NCBI RefSeq assembly: GCF_037392515.1
Contig: NC_090288.1
Location: forward strand, 58,885,673-58,949,672
Length of the DNA: 64,000 nucleotides
Direction of reading: 5' to 3'
Source of the DNA: Haliotis asinina
Lineage: Eukaryota; Mollusca; Gastropoda; Lepetellida; Haliotidae
Shown here in pieces: positions 35,501-46,826 of this stretch. Numbering within the stretch: the first letter of the stretch is position 1; each line of letters begins with the position of its first letter. The notes under the pieces are model-generated. The model was given only the letters and a program-made list of their open reading frames with translations. It did no database searches and was not told where the DNA came from. Both the position numbers and the translations under genes were made by a program.

Positions 35501-38056
35501 TCATTAATCTAATGAATTAATAATAAATTTTTGGGTGATGAGTATTCACGCACAGGTTATCAGTCACAGTGGCTTAAACCCCTCCCCCCTCTTTGTGGGC
35601 ATTTAATAACTGTAGTGGCCACAAAATTTCCGAGTCCCATGCTGGGATTCGAATGACGGACATTCCGATCCAAAGTTGGACGCCTTGTCCACATGACCAA
35701 AGACGTTAACCTCATCAGTAAGCTGACAAGGTAAGGATGTCATCTGTGGGATGACTTCACGCCCTGCTACATTACTCCTAAGGGTCTATTGTTTAAGGAA
35801 ACCTCATAAGTCAACAGTTGTTTTCTACATAACATGGTGTTTCAGGCAGCTTCTAATTTATATCTGTTTATATGATACTCTAAGTGTGTCAAATGTTTCA
35901 TAAGCTATACAAATGTATATTTTATATACACATCTTGGTAACAATAAGGATAAGAATACATAGAATTATTCAGTGCAAAGTTTTTGTATGAAATCAAATA
36001 AGTAGTAATTTCTACCAAGTACTTTCATATGATATGTGATCATACAATCACTCAAAGGAAATACTTTTCCATTTTATCAGCTTGGGTAGGTAAATGACAG
36101 ATTTGCTTCAAGGAAAACCCTGGTTTGAGATGCTACGATTGGTATGAACACTGACTTTGTATTCTTGAGTCCATCTTGGATCCAACTGGGGCATAATCTG
36201 GATCCAGAACCTCAGCTAACTTTGAATCAAACCTGCAACAATGTGGAAACCAGCAATAACAAAAGAATTCATGTCCAGGAAATATTCTATGAATAAAAAC
36301 TTCTGTATTGTCAACAGTGATGTTTCTGGGTTAGTTCTTGCAAAAAAAACATCACTTATCTACCACAGGTTCTGTTTCACTTCAGTCTGCATCACGTGAC
36401 ACTGAAAATAGCCATATAATAATTTCTCAAGTTCTTACACAAGTGAAATAGATATCAATATCATTTGGCTATATTTTATCTTACATTGTCTGGGAAGGAC
36501 TGGGAACATCATGCAGCACATTGATGCCCACTTCAGTGTATGAACAGTTATAAACATCCTCTTATAATCTTATGATTAACTTAAACCTATTAAATATATT
36601 CAGCTGAGAGCCCATTGAGAGGACAAAGCAATATAAAATGAGGGGTTGTTAACACAAACCATACACATGAGACATTCTGAGTGAAGTTATGAAAATGGAG
36701 GATGGATAATGTGATGATGCCATCTAAAAAATTCTATGGAATCAATCTGACTTGAGTATTCATACTGACACAGACAGCTTTTTATTCTGCAAAGAAACCT
36801 TGGTCCCATAACAAAAGCAAATGACACTGCATATCATGTATTTATCACAATCCAATACACCTACAAAAGACATGCAAACTAGTGACTATGTCCAATTTCA
36901 AACATTCTCCACAGAACATGTGGGAGTAACACACTTGAAGCAAACTTAGGAGAACTGCATTTAGGTATGAGCCTGAACTCCTTCTAGATCAATTTTCTGA
37001 TAACAACAAGCATACCTTTTTTAAGACACATGAGGTAAGGAAACTTACTTTGAGAACAGCCACTGTAGCAACCTTATTCTTGGTTCTCCAGGTTTGAAGA
37101 GAGGCTCTGTAATCCAAGTTTCATCAACACCCTCTGTGAATGGGCAGCCAAGTTGCTGGGAGGGAAAGGGAGGAAACTCATAATGAAGCCATGCTATTAC
37201 TCTGTTATTACCACAGTCATGTATATATCTATTGTGGTATTAAACAGCACATTACTAGTGTTGTTCCATATAATCAATTTCATTGATGACTGACAATTAG
37301 AGATCAATAATTTTCCAGTTGAAGATAAATTGACTAAATATGATACAAGAAACAAATTGCAGTGTGCATGCAAAAACACTGAAGAACACACAAAAAATAC
37401 TGGGAGAGAATGGTTTACTTGTATTCATTTCCTATTTACTCAGACAGTACTGATCACTGATTACTTTTGGGGTTTTTTCAAACAAGTTATTAGCACTGAA
37501 ATCTGTATACAATTTGTCCCATAACCACACCAGCACACAGCCCAAGACTTGTTTTACTGACAGATCACTGCAAATGAATGTATACTTAATAGGGTTGATG
37601 ATGATGAAATCTGAAATTGTGAAGTAATCATGATTCCCTTTTGTATGTATTTATAACCATAAAATTACCAGTTAACGAGAAAGAGTGAAGCTCATAAATT
37701 GTCACAAGATTTATCTTATCTCCATTGCGAGAAGTAGCTACTGAGTACATACACCTCTTTATAATCAATAAATTGCCTGAATCCCTGGACATTGCCCCTT
37801 GATTTAGAAAATACTTTATTGAACTTAATGGACAGCCTGAGCAAATTGAAATGACATGTTTTGACAGGTCTTGATTACACCGACAACAAAATCAAAATAG
37901 ATTTCTTCATTCATTTTCATATACACACCCACCAAATATCAATGTCTACCCAAAACTGTCACTGATGCCCCTAAGAGTACATGATTGACATCAACTAACA
38001 TCAAGTTTCTCCTTGAAACATTTTCCCAACTTGGCTGCCTTCGAAGTTGCCGCCAT
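23583..38056 (-). CDS. HAUS7: HAUS augmin-like complex subunit 7
   Basis: Ten coding exons with agreeing phases give 360 aa (human 368): 38056-38000, 37155-37049, 36232-36156, 35038-34977, 33796-33678, 33325-33155, 26713-26614, 24828-24616, 24486-24393 and 23665-23583. HAUS7 belongs to the eight-subunit augmin complex, which binds spindle microtubules and recruits gamma-tubulin for branching nucleation in mitosis. The N-terminal calponin-homology-like fold is seen as LGCPFTEGV, WITEPLF and RIRLLQWLFSK. Then come SFMTQLIDMVSII and a long helical C-terminal half (SRTLTVVLSELSQLMVSFTY). The start MAATSKAAKLGKCFKEKLD lies in GCCATTTT context on the plus strand. Intron 6 holds a full-length LINE, and the donor of the 33155-33325 exon is followed by a 36-bp tandem repeat carrying a second donor. 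Identification is strong. Confidence 0.93.
24855..25127 (-). mobile_element. SINE family II, full length with TSD
   Basis: Direct repeats TATTCCTCAGA at 24844-24854 and 25128-25138 flank a 273-bp copy that runs, on the plus strand, from GTGTGAGTGAG to TTTCACAGGTCC. It inserted 16 bp from the acceptor of the HAUS7 exon 24616-24828. Confidence 0.9.
25961..26169. repeat. 209-bp near-perfect inverted repeat with hammerhead-like core
   Basis: The left arm from 25961 (AATACATGACAATTTTATGG) is repeated inverted up to 26169. Inside the right arm, CTGATGA (26090-26096), a stem AGGGGCT/AGCCCT and GAAA (26116-26119) match the order of the hammerhead ribozyme core. The left arm has the CTGATGA part but has lost the GAAA part. 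Such cores are known in Penelope-like elements and retrozymes. No coding part is visible. Confidence 0.7.
26868..26880. repeat. LINE target-site duplication, 3' copy
   Basis: CTGCAGGTGATGA, identical to 32978-32990, marks the 3' end of the minus-strand LINE. Confidence 0.93.
27428..31110 (-). pseudogene. LINE ORF2: endonuclease, reverse transcriptase, RNase H
   Basis: The protein nicks target DNA and copies the element RNA into it. The endonuclease begins near WNCRGLRTN (about 31090) and shows LCLQETYLK, MGDLNGHNPLWGS and GSDHFPTIL. The reverse transcriptase (about 30000-28700) shows SWRDAIVVPIPKPG, the QGVPQGSILS box and catalytic FVDDFNIS. RNase H shows LFTDGSKDGG, FTAEANAILTAL, YSDSLSCLQAI and GNTMADLAAKAAL. 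A final Cys/His finger reads FCIPCDE...HILLDC (27428-27628). Two lesions are visible. An A8 run (plus 30212-30219) shifts the frame between endonuclease and RT, and one A fewer would be in frame. A TGA at 27668-27670 stands where CGA would fit (CpG decay). No ATG precedes the endonuclease in its frame. Confidence 0.9.
31112..32440 (-). CDS. LINE ORF1: RNA-binding protein with CCHC zinc knuckles
   Basis: The open frame has 442 codons. The likely true start is MAYEIPPKKTKR (about 32383), which is preceded by an in-frame extension. ORF1 proteins coat the element RNA. An RRM-like N-terminal half (YWPRFLVIET, GIPVTVSAHKTLNT) is followed by three Cys-rich knuckles: CFKCQKYGHGVSTC, CAHCGEKTHTTEDC and CTNCSGDHSSSSKQC. 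The C-terminal third is Ser/Lys-rich and disordered-looking. The frame is intact. Its TAG stop overlaps the start of the ORF2 frame, which is -1 relative to it. Confidence 0.9.
   Translation of the reverse strand: MILHGGWGARMMNHMTPIMAYEIPPKKTKRPLEIDPVDTSHRPSLSIEYWPRFLVIETPDKTPLKLNPFAVSKGIQGIAGDVKNIRRLRSGALLIECGKKQQTTNLMNIESFVGIPVTVSAHKTLNTSIGIVRDRDRLFADMSELDIACEMKDQGVLYVKRFSTRKNNETIQTNTYLFSFSLPNAPKSVKAGYCNIQVETYIPNPLRCFKCQKYGHGVSTCTLSVVCAHCGEKTHTTEDCDSDFKKCTNCSGDHSSSSKQCPIWKEQMAINKIKFTQNISFSEAKKLVKRSDLLESYATVAKSSSESNSKITKSSTGCQTTLTWVSSDSPQVLYPAISSQTEESLPTTSKSSDHKSSSQSCSESHSTADRQQIVKTKPKPKSDASKQQSGRAPKGSQNKIQLFNKYGSLEDMDVSENVHSRAHSLSPSKRVRGTSPKNPPKR
32978..32990. repeat. LINE target-site duplication, 5' copy
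   Basis: CTGCAGGTGATGA lies next to the LINE's 5' end, where the minus strand opens GGCACCCGTGGCGAGCC. It matches 26868-26880 exactly. Confidence 0.93.
33005..33154. repeat. 36-bp tandem repeat next to a HAUS7 splice donor
   Basis: About four units of 36 bp start directly at the donor of the HAUS7 exon 33155-33325. On the minus strand each carries a GTGGACAGTCACAAA-like block. The second unit recreates ACAG|GTATGTGGACAGTC exactly, so a second donor lies at exon boundary 33083. The frame through the units is open. Confidence 0.85.
34463..34690 (+). mobile_element. SINE family II, 5'-truncated, with 12-bp TSD
   Basis: Direct repeats ACTTTTTGACAT at 34451-34462 and 34691-34702 flank it. It starts inside the head (CCCATGCTTACC) and ends AAACTCACTCACTC. 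It lies in HAUS7 intron 4 and shows that the ACTC tail is the 3' end of the element. Confidence 0.92.
35570..35790. repeat. Dispersed repeat shared with 38215-38340
   Basis: Both sites contain CCTTGTCCACATGACCAAAG and GACAAGGTAAGGATGTCATC. The local sequence GCTGGGATTCGAA resembles a B box complement, so this may be another tRNA-derived SINE. The ends are not defined. Confidence 0.6.
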
Positions 38057-38146
38057 TTTGACTCGGTACCATGTAAAATCAAACCCGGTTAGGCTAAAAA
38101 TATAGCTGCTGCTACTACGAAATGAGATTGATGAAACCCGAGTGAA

Positions 38147-38340
38147 TGCGTGAGTTTAGGTTTACAACGATTTTAGCATTATTCCAGTAATATCACGGCG
38201 GAGAACACCAGAAATTGGCTCCTTGTCATTGTACTCCTTGTCCACATGACCAAAGAGGTTAGTTAACACCATCAGCAAGTTGACAAGGTAAGGATGTCAT
38301 CTGTGGCTTGACTCCACTCCCTGCTATATACACAGGGGCT
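38147..38340 (-). mobile_element. Old SINE remnant fused to a dispersed repeat
   Basis: The left part (38147-38262) matches the family I tail and body (AATATCACGGCGGAGAACAC). The right part matches the repeat at 35570-35790. It sits just upstream of the HAUS7 start codon. Confidence 0.55.
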
Positions 38341-38860
38341 TGTATTGCTGAAAATAATACGATCCTGGGTCCAACAAGCCTACACTGATATCCATACACA
38401 TATAAAGATGAGTATGGATAAGTGCTGGTAAGTGTTCAGTTACTTTGTGTATTAATTTTAGGGGTTTTATTCACATTGATGATATCAGTAAAATATGTTC
38501 ATTGCAGAAAATAGTGTTAGTCTATCTTTCAACCAAAGCAGGGTGCAAGGCTGAGTGTAACGTTTATCCGTGATCCGTATGTGATATTTCGATTTCGCTG
38601 CGGTAGATTCAACCAACCACGAATTTGTCTGGATATTGAAAATATTGAAAAAAGACTTTAATGCGTTAACAATTTACATATGCATGTTCATTCATGACCC
38701 AGAGGCTGGATTTTTGCGTGTTTATGAGTGGCATTGTTTTTCAACATGAAACACACCAAATTACCGTTTATACTGTCAACAGACGTGGTGCGAGTCGAAT
38801 CTCGAAGATCCTAAACGTTCATCGGAACAATACGTTCAAAGGTGTTAGTTCCGACCGAGT
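38341..38860. other. HAUS7 upstream region, nothing recognised
   Basis: No coding exon, clear promoter motif or known repeat was found. Confidence 0.45.
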
Positions 38861-38993
38861 GGTTGGGTAACCTTGTGGATAAGCCTTTGCCCAGGTTCGA
38901 TTCCGCACATGGGTACAATGTGTGAAGCTTATTTCTGGTGTCCTCCGCCATAATATTGCCAAAACCGTTGCAAAACTATACTCACTCACTCAA
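38861..38993 (+). mobile_element. tRNA-derived SINE (family I), diverged
   Basis: It contains the B box GGTTCGATTCC, then CACATGGGTACAATGTGTGA, then a diverged tail ending ACTCACTCACTCA. Confidence 0.75.
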
Positions 38994-39059
38994 CGAGTGT
39001 CGTGCAAGGCTCTACAGGAGATCACAGATCGTAATTAAGGTGTTCAACGGCGATTGCGA

Positions 39060-39450
39060 TGAGGTTGTTAGTTTTGAGGTGGATGTGTAATGGCATGAAG
39101 AGACAATTCATATTTCAAGCGGTAATTTAGCTTGAGGTTGCTGGCCCATATAACTGGAGATCACGCTCTACAGTTTGTGTAAATGCAAGGACGTTCCCTC
39201 ACATTGCAGAATAATGTCCGACCAGGCGCTGCCATTTGACTGACATTTTGAGACAGCAGGACAAAGCTTCATTGTTATCCCCAGACCTCTGCCCAATAGA
39301 ATGTGTTTGTTGTGAGACGGTGCGACGCATACGACGGGACACGAGCCAGTGGATGCAGTTAGCTCAAATGGTTCTACATTTCGACGACACCTGCAATATC
39401 CACCTATTTGTACTCATTTGGTGACCCACTTACACAAACACAACTGTCGA
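39060..39450 (+). pseudogene. Tc1/mariner transposase remnant
   Basis: Reading across frames, the sequence keeps LSPDLCPIECV followed by VRRIRRD, matching the end of the DDE catalytic domain of Tc1-type transposases (SPDLSPIEHLWD then RRVRRR). An upstream Asn/Arg/Pro motif (NNVRPGAA) fits DNARPH. Stops and frame changes are present. No ends were found. Confidence 0.65.
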
Positions 39451-40308
39451 CAACACCTGGATTTGTCATGGCGAAGTGATTTACCAGGTACAGGTTTTCT
39501 CACCAGGACTTGTTATGGCAAAACAATGATCAGACCATTGACATTATATTCCGTTGTTGCTTTCAGAAACATTCACATCTTCGTTTAATTCATTTAATGA
39601 CATTTTGGAAGTTGAGAAGTACAACATATAACAAACTTTGGATGGCAACTTCTTTTTCTTCCAGCATCCCTGCTTGACACCGGTACAATAATCTGTATCA
39701 AAGCCTCGCACTCACGAACAAACAAAAAGCTGCTGGCAAGTCAGATCACAATAACACCACCCGTTATTCCACTTCGTCGCTGTAATATACCATTAAGAAA
39801 GCAGGTGATGTGGGATTTACAAACTTGATAAAAGGCAAATGATGAAGCAAGGAGGAAACAGATGATGAAGAGAAATGAAGGGAAGATGTGACACGTAATT
39901 CCACTCCTTTGGAAGTGTTTCATTTGTATACGTGTACATAATATATTACTCTTTCTCACATGTATTTTCATTGGCTAGTGGTATGCTCGTTAATTGAAGT
40001 ATCGCTTATTTTTTTAATGGTACACTCTCTTGTAATGACCTACTATACTTATCATGAGATCATACTTTGGCACCATCAAACATTTACAGATTTTACAGGA
40101 TGTATGCTGGAATGGCAATATGTATTGATCCAATACTAATTCCCAGAATACTTCTCTGATCTGAGACAATGCTGGGAGGGAAAGGAATGCTGTTTTCATT
40201 ATGCTAAACTCTGTATTATAAAAATAATCTCTGGGTCTTGACACAGACCTGACTATCACAAAGTTGCATCTATGGGATATCGACTGATGCCAGCCCTTAA
40301 TGAGGTAC

Positions 40309-40963
40309 TTGAACTGGAACAATAATACGGACTCTATCTACAAGAGGTCTCAACAGCGATTATATTTCATGAGGAAATTTAGATCTTTTAATGTCGATGT
40401 CAAACTGTTATCACTTTTTTATTCTTGTTTTGTTCACTCTGTTTTATCGTTTGGTATTCAGTGCTGGTAGGGATCCCTCTCCCTTCAAAACAAAAACAAA
40501 CTGATAAAAGTTACTAACATCGCCTCAAAGATTGCAAACACTCCCCTTGTAAATCTATCTTCCTCATATGAAACCCGTGTTCTGTCCCTTGCACATAAGA
40601 TTATCGTTGATGAAACACACCCATTAAACTCATACTATTCCCTTTTACCTTCCGGCCGCCGATTTCTGATTCCCAAACTTAAAACCAACCGTGACAAAAG
40701 TTCCTTTATTCCAAGTAGTATTAAACTTTTAAATAGCATCTGTGATAAATAAGTTATTACAATATATATACCATTTTAATGTCACAATATGATCTCAATT
40801 AATCATCTTAATGTCATAATTACTTTTTATATTCATATTTATATTTATATGTGTGTTGTGTTCCGAGAAACTGCTGTACATTTGTTACTTCTGTGAGCAA
40901 GTGAATGTAAAAAGAATTCCCATTCCGGGTAATAAAGTCTTATCTTATCTTATCTCTTATCTC
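40309..40963 (+). mobile_element. 5'-truncated LINE (CR1/L2-like), copy in unit A
   Basis: It encodes the end of a reverse transcriptase ORF (LYFMRKFRSFNVDVKLLSLF and LLPSGRRFLIPKL), a 3' UTR and a TTATC-repeat tail after AATAAAGTC. A TAG interrupts the frame after QCW in this copy. The empty site at 49030 shows where it inserted. Confidence 0.85.
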
Positions 40964-41011
40964 ACTGTAAACGTGATATTCCTGAAATATCTCAATGCCA
41001 AGGCAATGATA

Positions 41012-41090
41012 GTTTCTACAGACGTCCTTCACTTCCTGTACAAACAGTGGGAGTAAGATGCTGTGGGAAAGGTCTGTGGAAATACAAACA
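41012..41090 (-). pseudogene. Copied fragment of the SLC37A3 terminal exon (unit A)
   Basis: The minus strand reads LLPLFVQEVKDVCRNYHC, against FPLFVREVKDVCRNYHYS in the real last exon (49122-49262). About 110 bp of the real exon, including the tail and stop, are missing, and the stretch upstream of LPLF is out of frame with it. It arose by duplication, not retrotransposition, because flanking intron sequence is copied too. Confidence 0.8.
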
Positions 41091-42280
41091 CATGTAAACC
41101 TGCGCTGGCTTATGGGGAAAAATAACATTAACTTGATCAAAGTTGAGACTTTTTTATTTGTTCTATAGGTTTCAAGCCGGAAACGTTTGAATTTTGTTTT
41201 CATATTGAGCTCCAGGCTAAACATCAGATAATCACGTTTTCATTATGTTCATTAATTCCTACATTCTGATTGGCTAAACTGGTATTACACACACATTTCT
41301 TTGCAGTAAAAGAAAAAAAAATATGGGGAAAAAGTAAGACTGCAAAGGTGCCATCGGTAAAATTGCTTCTATATTGAACATTTGTAAACACCATTTTGTA
41401 GGAAGCCCAGGTACTTGTGGTGTAGTCCATATTTAATGATTCTTTTCGTAAATGTTAATTATTTTTTGTTTTCAGTAAAGCCAAGTGTTTTATATACTTC
41501 TTGCTGTACCCCCGTATTGCAACCGGAAGTGGATGTTGATTGTCGTGTGTAGGAGTAAAGACTGCATGGTCCAGTTAAACTATCTGGTTCCAGCTAGCCC
41601 ACCAGACTGCTGTTTGACTAGTTGATAATTTCACATATCTGTGTCACATAGGCTAAAGTTTCAGCCCACTTAGAGTGTTAGAGGTGAACAAAATACAGAG
41701 GCTGACACTTCAAAATTTCAGTGGAAAGTCAGACCATTATGATTTGTACAACACTGGTGTTGATTTGTGATTGCTGTAATTTGTCTAGTCATCAGCATTT
41801 GTCATCAGTTGTCTCCCCATGACTGTGTTGCCTAGCAACTGATTGTCTCAAAAGTTCACACAATTCATTGATTCACACAACAAAGGAGGAACAGAAAAGT
41901 TAACAAACCTGAAACACACATTTTAATGAACATAATATATTATTCACCCATCAATAGGATGTGGTGTTACAGTATTTATTTGGTCAGAAACAAGTGAGTT
42001 AAATATAGTTCCTGGGGATTGTTTCAGCAACAAAAAAACAGCCACACAACACAAACATGTGGCCACCATTGACATTAATATTTGGTGCATAAATACAGAC
42101 AGATGTATTTAAACATAAAAATATACACACAACATAAATGTCATCATCAGAAGTATACAAGTCACAGTTTAGCTTCCTCAGTATGGCAAGTTAAGTTTAC
42201 TGAGGCAAAGGTTAAGAACATGAAAAAATACACAAAGGAACCCGAGAACCACTAAATTTCATAACATTTTAAAAGTTTCA

Positions 42281-42480
42281 CCCTCAGCTATATTCCAGCG
42301 ACAAGATGGCAGTCTGTAAATAACAGCCTGGAACAGAAAATCCAGTGATCAACAGCATGTGCATCAATTAATCTACACAAGAGAGATACGATAACACCCA
42401 GGCCAGACAGTCTGACCATCCTCTCCTGTTAGTTACCTCTTACTACAAGCACAAGTTACGGAAAACCAGTTCCAACATCA
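42281..42480 (-). mobile_element. SINE family II, old copy in unit A
   Basis: It is a diverged body with CAGCTATATTCCAGCGACA, TCCAGTGATCAACAGCATG and CTGTTAGTTACCTCTTAC. The tail is lost. Confidence 0.65.
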
Positions 42481-44684
42481 ATATTCATGGGTACTTTGAA
42501 ACATTAGTGGTGGCCTTTGGAAGTTTTCACAGTGATTGAAGTGTTAGTCCTGTTAGTCCCCTCTTATGACAAGAAAGAGTATCTGAAAACCAATTCTAAC
42601 TGAAATCTTCATGGGTAAGCTATAAACTTTTCTCAGTTCAGATTGATTGAATTAGAATCTTGCTTGAGATGTTTTTCTCTCTCAGAGGTCACTGATTAAA
42701 TGTATGAAACCGTGATCCAGAGTAGAGAGGATTCGGTCGCTGGATACTGCCAGAAAGATGGTCAACAACAACCAGCAATGTAATTATTTTATTGAATGGA
42801 GGGTGATGAGGGAAAGAGAATGATTCCCAGTAACAGGTACACACTCAATATTAATCAAATTTAACAACATCTGCACAAAACATTTCGCAATGTGGCCAAC
42901 ATAAATATCTAGTGACAGTATGTCAATATAGATATTGCATTAGCTATTTAACAGTACAGTACTGTAAATGTGCCAAGTATGTCTTATGCTATGGAACAAC
43001 TGTCACGGCTGACATCAAGCACATGGACATAGTCGTTTATTTCAACTTGTAACAGATTAAAATAACTGGTGTTTTGAATGAAATATTGAAAGAGTTGACT
43101 CATCTGTATAGAAAGAGAATGACTCCCAGCGAGGGACAGGTACACATTGGGAGACAATGTACAGGTGAGCAACAGGAGCAGCCAGGAATACAATTGTTTG
43201 GTATTAAGAAGCCAATCAGTGGCAGGTAAATAATAAAAAGGAAGTGGATATGGAGATGAAAAAGAAGAATTTAAGTGATTTTGTAAAAGATGAAAATTAG
43301 AAAATCCAAGATGGTGGCCAGTGTTAATAAACCAACCAGACAAAGACATGACATAATATGGTTCTATTCCTGAACTCAACAGGCACCCAAGGTAATTTAA
43401 TATTTCAAAAATTATATTGTGTATGTTTTGCTGGTTTTTATTTTGTTTTGTTATGTACTAAAATATGCATGAAGTGAGATTTGCCAGCAATGTAAAAATA
43501 ATACCACACTTTTATGTTTTTTCAACAGGGTGAAAACAACACACGGCTACAGGTACATGTGATAATAATACACATTATTTGTGTCTTGTGATAATTGCAT
43601 TAATATAACCTAAAAGTAAATCCCAGTCTTGCCTGCATCAGAAATAATTAAGCTGTTGTGACCAACCAAATCACAACCATCTGATATTGCTTGATAATAT
43701 TCCCCACAAACACAAGCAAATTGTGTGACTCAAAAATATAAGAACATCAACAGTGTTTGTCGACTGGTATTAAAAGTCAGATAAAATCGTCTGTAAGTTA
43801 ATGCAGCCATTTCATGCATAGTCGGAAAAACTAAAAACAAAAGCTGTAAAATACTTATAATAAACAGGCTGTGACAATCCCGTGAGGAGACATTGTTATA
43901 TACATGCTGAAATGGAAGAAGGGGAATTGACATGTCTAGAAAAGTGTAAAGTAATTTCAAAACACTGAAATAGGACATGACAGTTACATTTGATGGATGA
44001 CTTGATGTCAAAACCTGAAAGCTCAATGGTAAATGTACTCTCAAACAACTCTCTCTCTCTCACCCTAACTCTCCCTCTCTCTCTATTGCACATTTTTCAA
44101 ACAGAAAATACCATACAACTGTCCCGCAATAACACTGCTCGTTATTCCACTTCCTCACTGTAATATACCATTAAGAAAGCAGGTGATGTGGGATTTACAA
44201 ACTTGATAAAAGGCAAATGATGAAGCAAGGAGGAAACAGATGATGAAGAGAAATGAAGGGAAGATGTGACACGTAATTCCACTCCTTTGGAAGGGTTTCA
44301 TTTGTATACGTGTACATAATATATTACTCTTTCTCACATGCATTTTCATTGGCTAGTGGTATGCTCGTTAATTGAAGTATCGCTTACTTTTTTAATGGTA
44401 CACTCTCTTGTAATGACCTACTATACTTATCATGAGATCATACTTTGGCACCATCAAACATTTCCTGATTTTACAGGATGTATGCTGGAATGGCAAAATG
44501 CATTGATCCAATACTAATTCCCAGAATACTTCTCTGATCTGAGACAATGCTGGGAGGGAAAGGAATGCTGTTTTCATGCTATACTCTGTGTTATAAAAAT
44601 AATCTCTGGGTCTTGACACAGACCTGACTATCACAAAGTTGCATCTATGGGATATCGACTGATGCCAGCCCTTAATGGGGTACT

Positions 44685-45338
44685 TGAACTGGAACAATAA
44701 TACGGACTCTATCTACAAGAAGTGTCAACAGCGATTATATTTCATGAGGAAATTTAGATCTTTTAATGTCGATGTCAAACTGTTATCACTTTTTTATTCT
44801 TGTTTTGTTCACTCTGTTTTATCGTTTGGTATTCAGTGCTGGTACAGATCCCTCTCCCTTAAAAACAAAAACAAACTGATAAAAGTTACTAACATCGCCT
44901 CGAAGATTGCAAACACTCCCCTTGTAAATCTATCTTCCTCATATGAAACCCGTGTTCTGTCCCTTGCACATAAGATTATCGCTGATGAAACACACCCATT
45001 AAACTCATACTATTCCCTTTTACCTTCCGGCCGCCGATTTCTGATTCCCAAACTTAAAACCAACCGTGCCACAAATTCCTTTATTCCAAGTTGTATTAAA
45101 CTTTTAAATAGCACCTGTGATAAATAAGTTATTACAATATATATACCATTTTAATGTCACAATATGATCTCAATTAATCATCTTAATGTCATAATTACTT
45201 TTTATATTCATATTTATATTTATATGTGTGTTGTGTTCCGAGAAACTGCTGTACATTTGTTACTTCTGTGAGCAAGTGAATGTAAAAAGAATTCCCATTC
45301 CGGGTAATAAAGTCTTATCTTATCTTATCTCTTATCTC
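44685..45338 (+). mobile_element. 5'-truncated LINE (CR1/L2-like), copy in unit B
   Basis: Here the reverse transcriptase end stays open up to TAA (ORF 44675-45127) and includes FYSCFVHSVLSFGIQCWY and SSYETRVLSLAHKIIADETH. The 3' end carries AATAAAGTC and TTATC repeats. Confidence 0.87.
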
Positions 45339-45386
45339 ACTGTAAACGTGATATTCCTGAAATATCTCAATGCCAAGGCAATGATA

Positions 45387-45465
45387 GTTTCTACAGACGT
45401 CCTTCACTTCCTGTACAAACAGTGGGAGTAAGATGCTGTGGGAAAGGTCTGTGGAAATACAAACA
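45387..45465 (-). pseudogene. Copied fragment of the SLC37A3 terminal exon (unit B)
   Basis: It has the same sequence as the unit A fragment: PLFVQEVKDVCRNYHC on the minus strand, then LGIEIFQEYHVY, which in the parent belongs to the 3' UTR. It is not expected to be used. Confidence 0.8.
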
Positions 45466-46629
45466 CATGTAAACCTGCGCTGGCTTATGGGGAAAAATAA
45501 CATTAACTTGATCAAAGTTGAGACTTTTTTATTTGTTCTATAGGTTTCAAGCCGGAAACGTTTGAATTTTGTTTTCATATTGAGCTCCAGGCTAAACATC
45601 AGATAATCACGTTTTCATTATGTTCATTAATTCCTACATTCTGATTGGCTAAACTGGTATTACACACACATTTCTTTGCAGTAAAAGAAAAAAAAATATG
45701 GGGAAAAAGTAAGACTGCAAAGGTGCCATCGGTAAAATTGCTTCTATATTGAACATTTGTAAACACCATTTTGTAGGAAGCCCAGGTACTTGTGGTGTAG
45801 TCCATACTTAATGATTCTTTTCGTAAATGTTAATTATTTTTTGTTTTCAGTAAAGCCAAGTGTTTTATATACTTCTTGCTGTACCCCCGTATTGAAACCG
45901 GAAGTGGATGTTGATTGTCGTGTGTAGGAGTAAAGACTGCATGGTCCAGTTAAACTATCTGGTTCCAGCTAGCCCACCAGACTGATGTGTCACATAGGCT
46001 AAAGTTTCAGCCCACTTAGAGTGTTAGAGGTGAACAAAATACAGAGGCTGACACTTCAAAATTTCAGTGGAAAGTCAGACCATTATGATTTGCACAACAC
46101 TGGTGTTGATTTGTGATTGCTGTAATTTGTCTAGTCATCAGCATTTGTCATCAGTTGTCTCCCCATGACTGTGTTGTCTAGCAACTGATTGTCTCAAAAG
46201 TTCACACAATTCATTGATTCACACAACAAAGGAGGAACAGAAAAGTTAACAAACCTGAAACACACATTTTAATGAACATAATATATTATTCACCCATCAA
46301 TAGGATGTGGTGTTACAGTATTTATTTGGTCAGAGACAAGTGAGTTAAATATAGTTCTTAGGGATTGTTTCAGCAACAAAATAACAGCCACACAACACAA
46401 ACATGTGGCCACCATTGACATTAATATTTGGTGCATAAATACAGACAGATGTATTAAAACATAAAAATATACACACAACATAAATGTCATCATCAGAAGT
46501 ATAAAAGTCACAGTTTAGCTTCCTCAGTATGGTAAGTTAAGTTTACTGAGGCAAAGGTTAAGAACATGAAAAAATACACAAAGGAACCCGAGAACCACTA
46601 AATTTCATAACATTTTAAAAGTTTCACCC

Positions 46630-46826
46630 TCAGCTATATTCCAGCGACAAGATGGCAGTCTGTAAATAACAGCCTGGAACAGAAACTCCAGTGATCAACA
46701 GCATGAGCATCAATTAATCTACACAAGAGAGATACGATAACACCCAAGCCAGACAGTCTGACCATCCTCTCCTGTTAGTTACCTCTTACTACAAGCACAA
46801 GTTACGGAAAACCAGTTCCAACATCA
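46630..46826 (-). mobile_element. SINE family II, old copy in unit B
   Basis: Duplicate of the copy at 42281-42480, carried along with the unit. Confidence 0.65.

Larger units (their letters stand above)
39750..44127. repeat. 4.38-kb tandem unit A
   Basis: This is nearly identical to unit B (44128-48473), with matching segments at offsets of 4375 and then 4346 bp. The change comes from about 29 bp at 41601-41635 that unit B lacks. It contains a 5'-truncated LINE (40309-40963), a piece resembling the last SLC37A3 exon (about 41012-41070), an old family II SINE (42281-42480) and a CT-rich run (44040-44085). No intact gene was found. Confidence 0.93.

Noticed and set aside
40014-40322. Minus-strand frame with ALSQIREVFWELVLDQ as the SLC37A3 last exon (also 44392, 48800)
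   Set aside because: It resembles the family tail, but the splice phase does not fit. The exon at 49122-49262 fits in phase and matches better.
42984-43379. 131-aa minus-strand frame, repeated at 47330-47725
   Set aside because: No family motif, identical in both tandem units only because the DNA is duplicated, and no supporting splice context.
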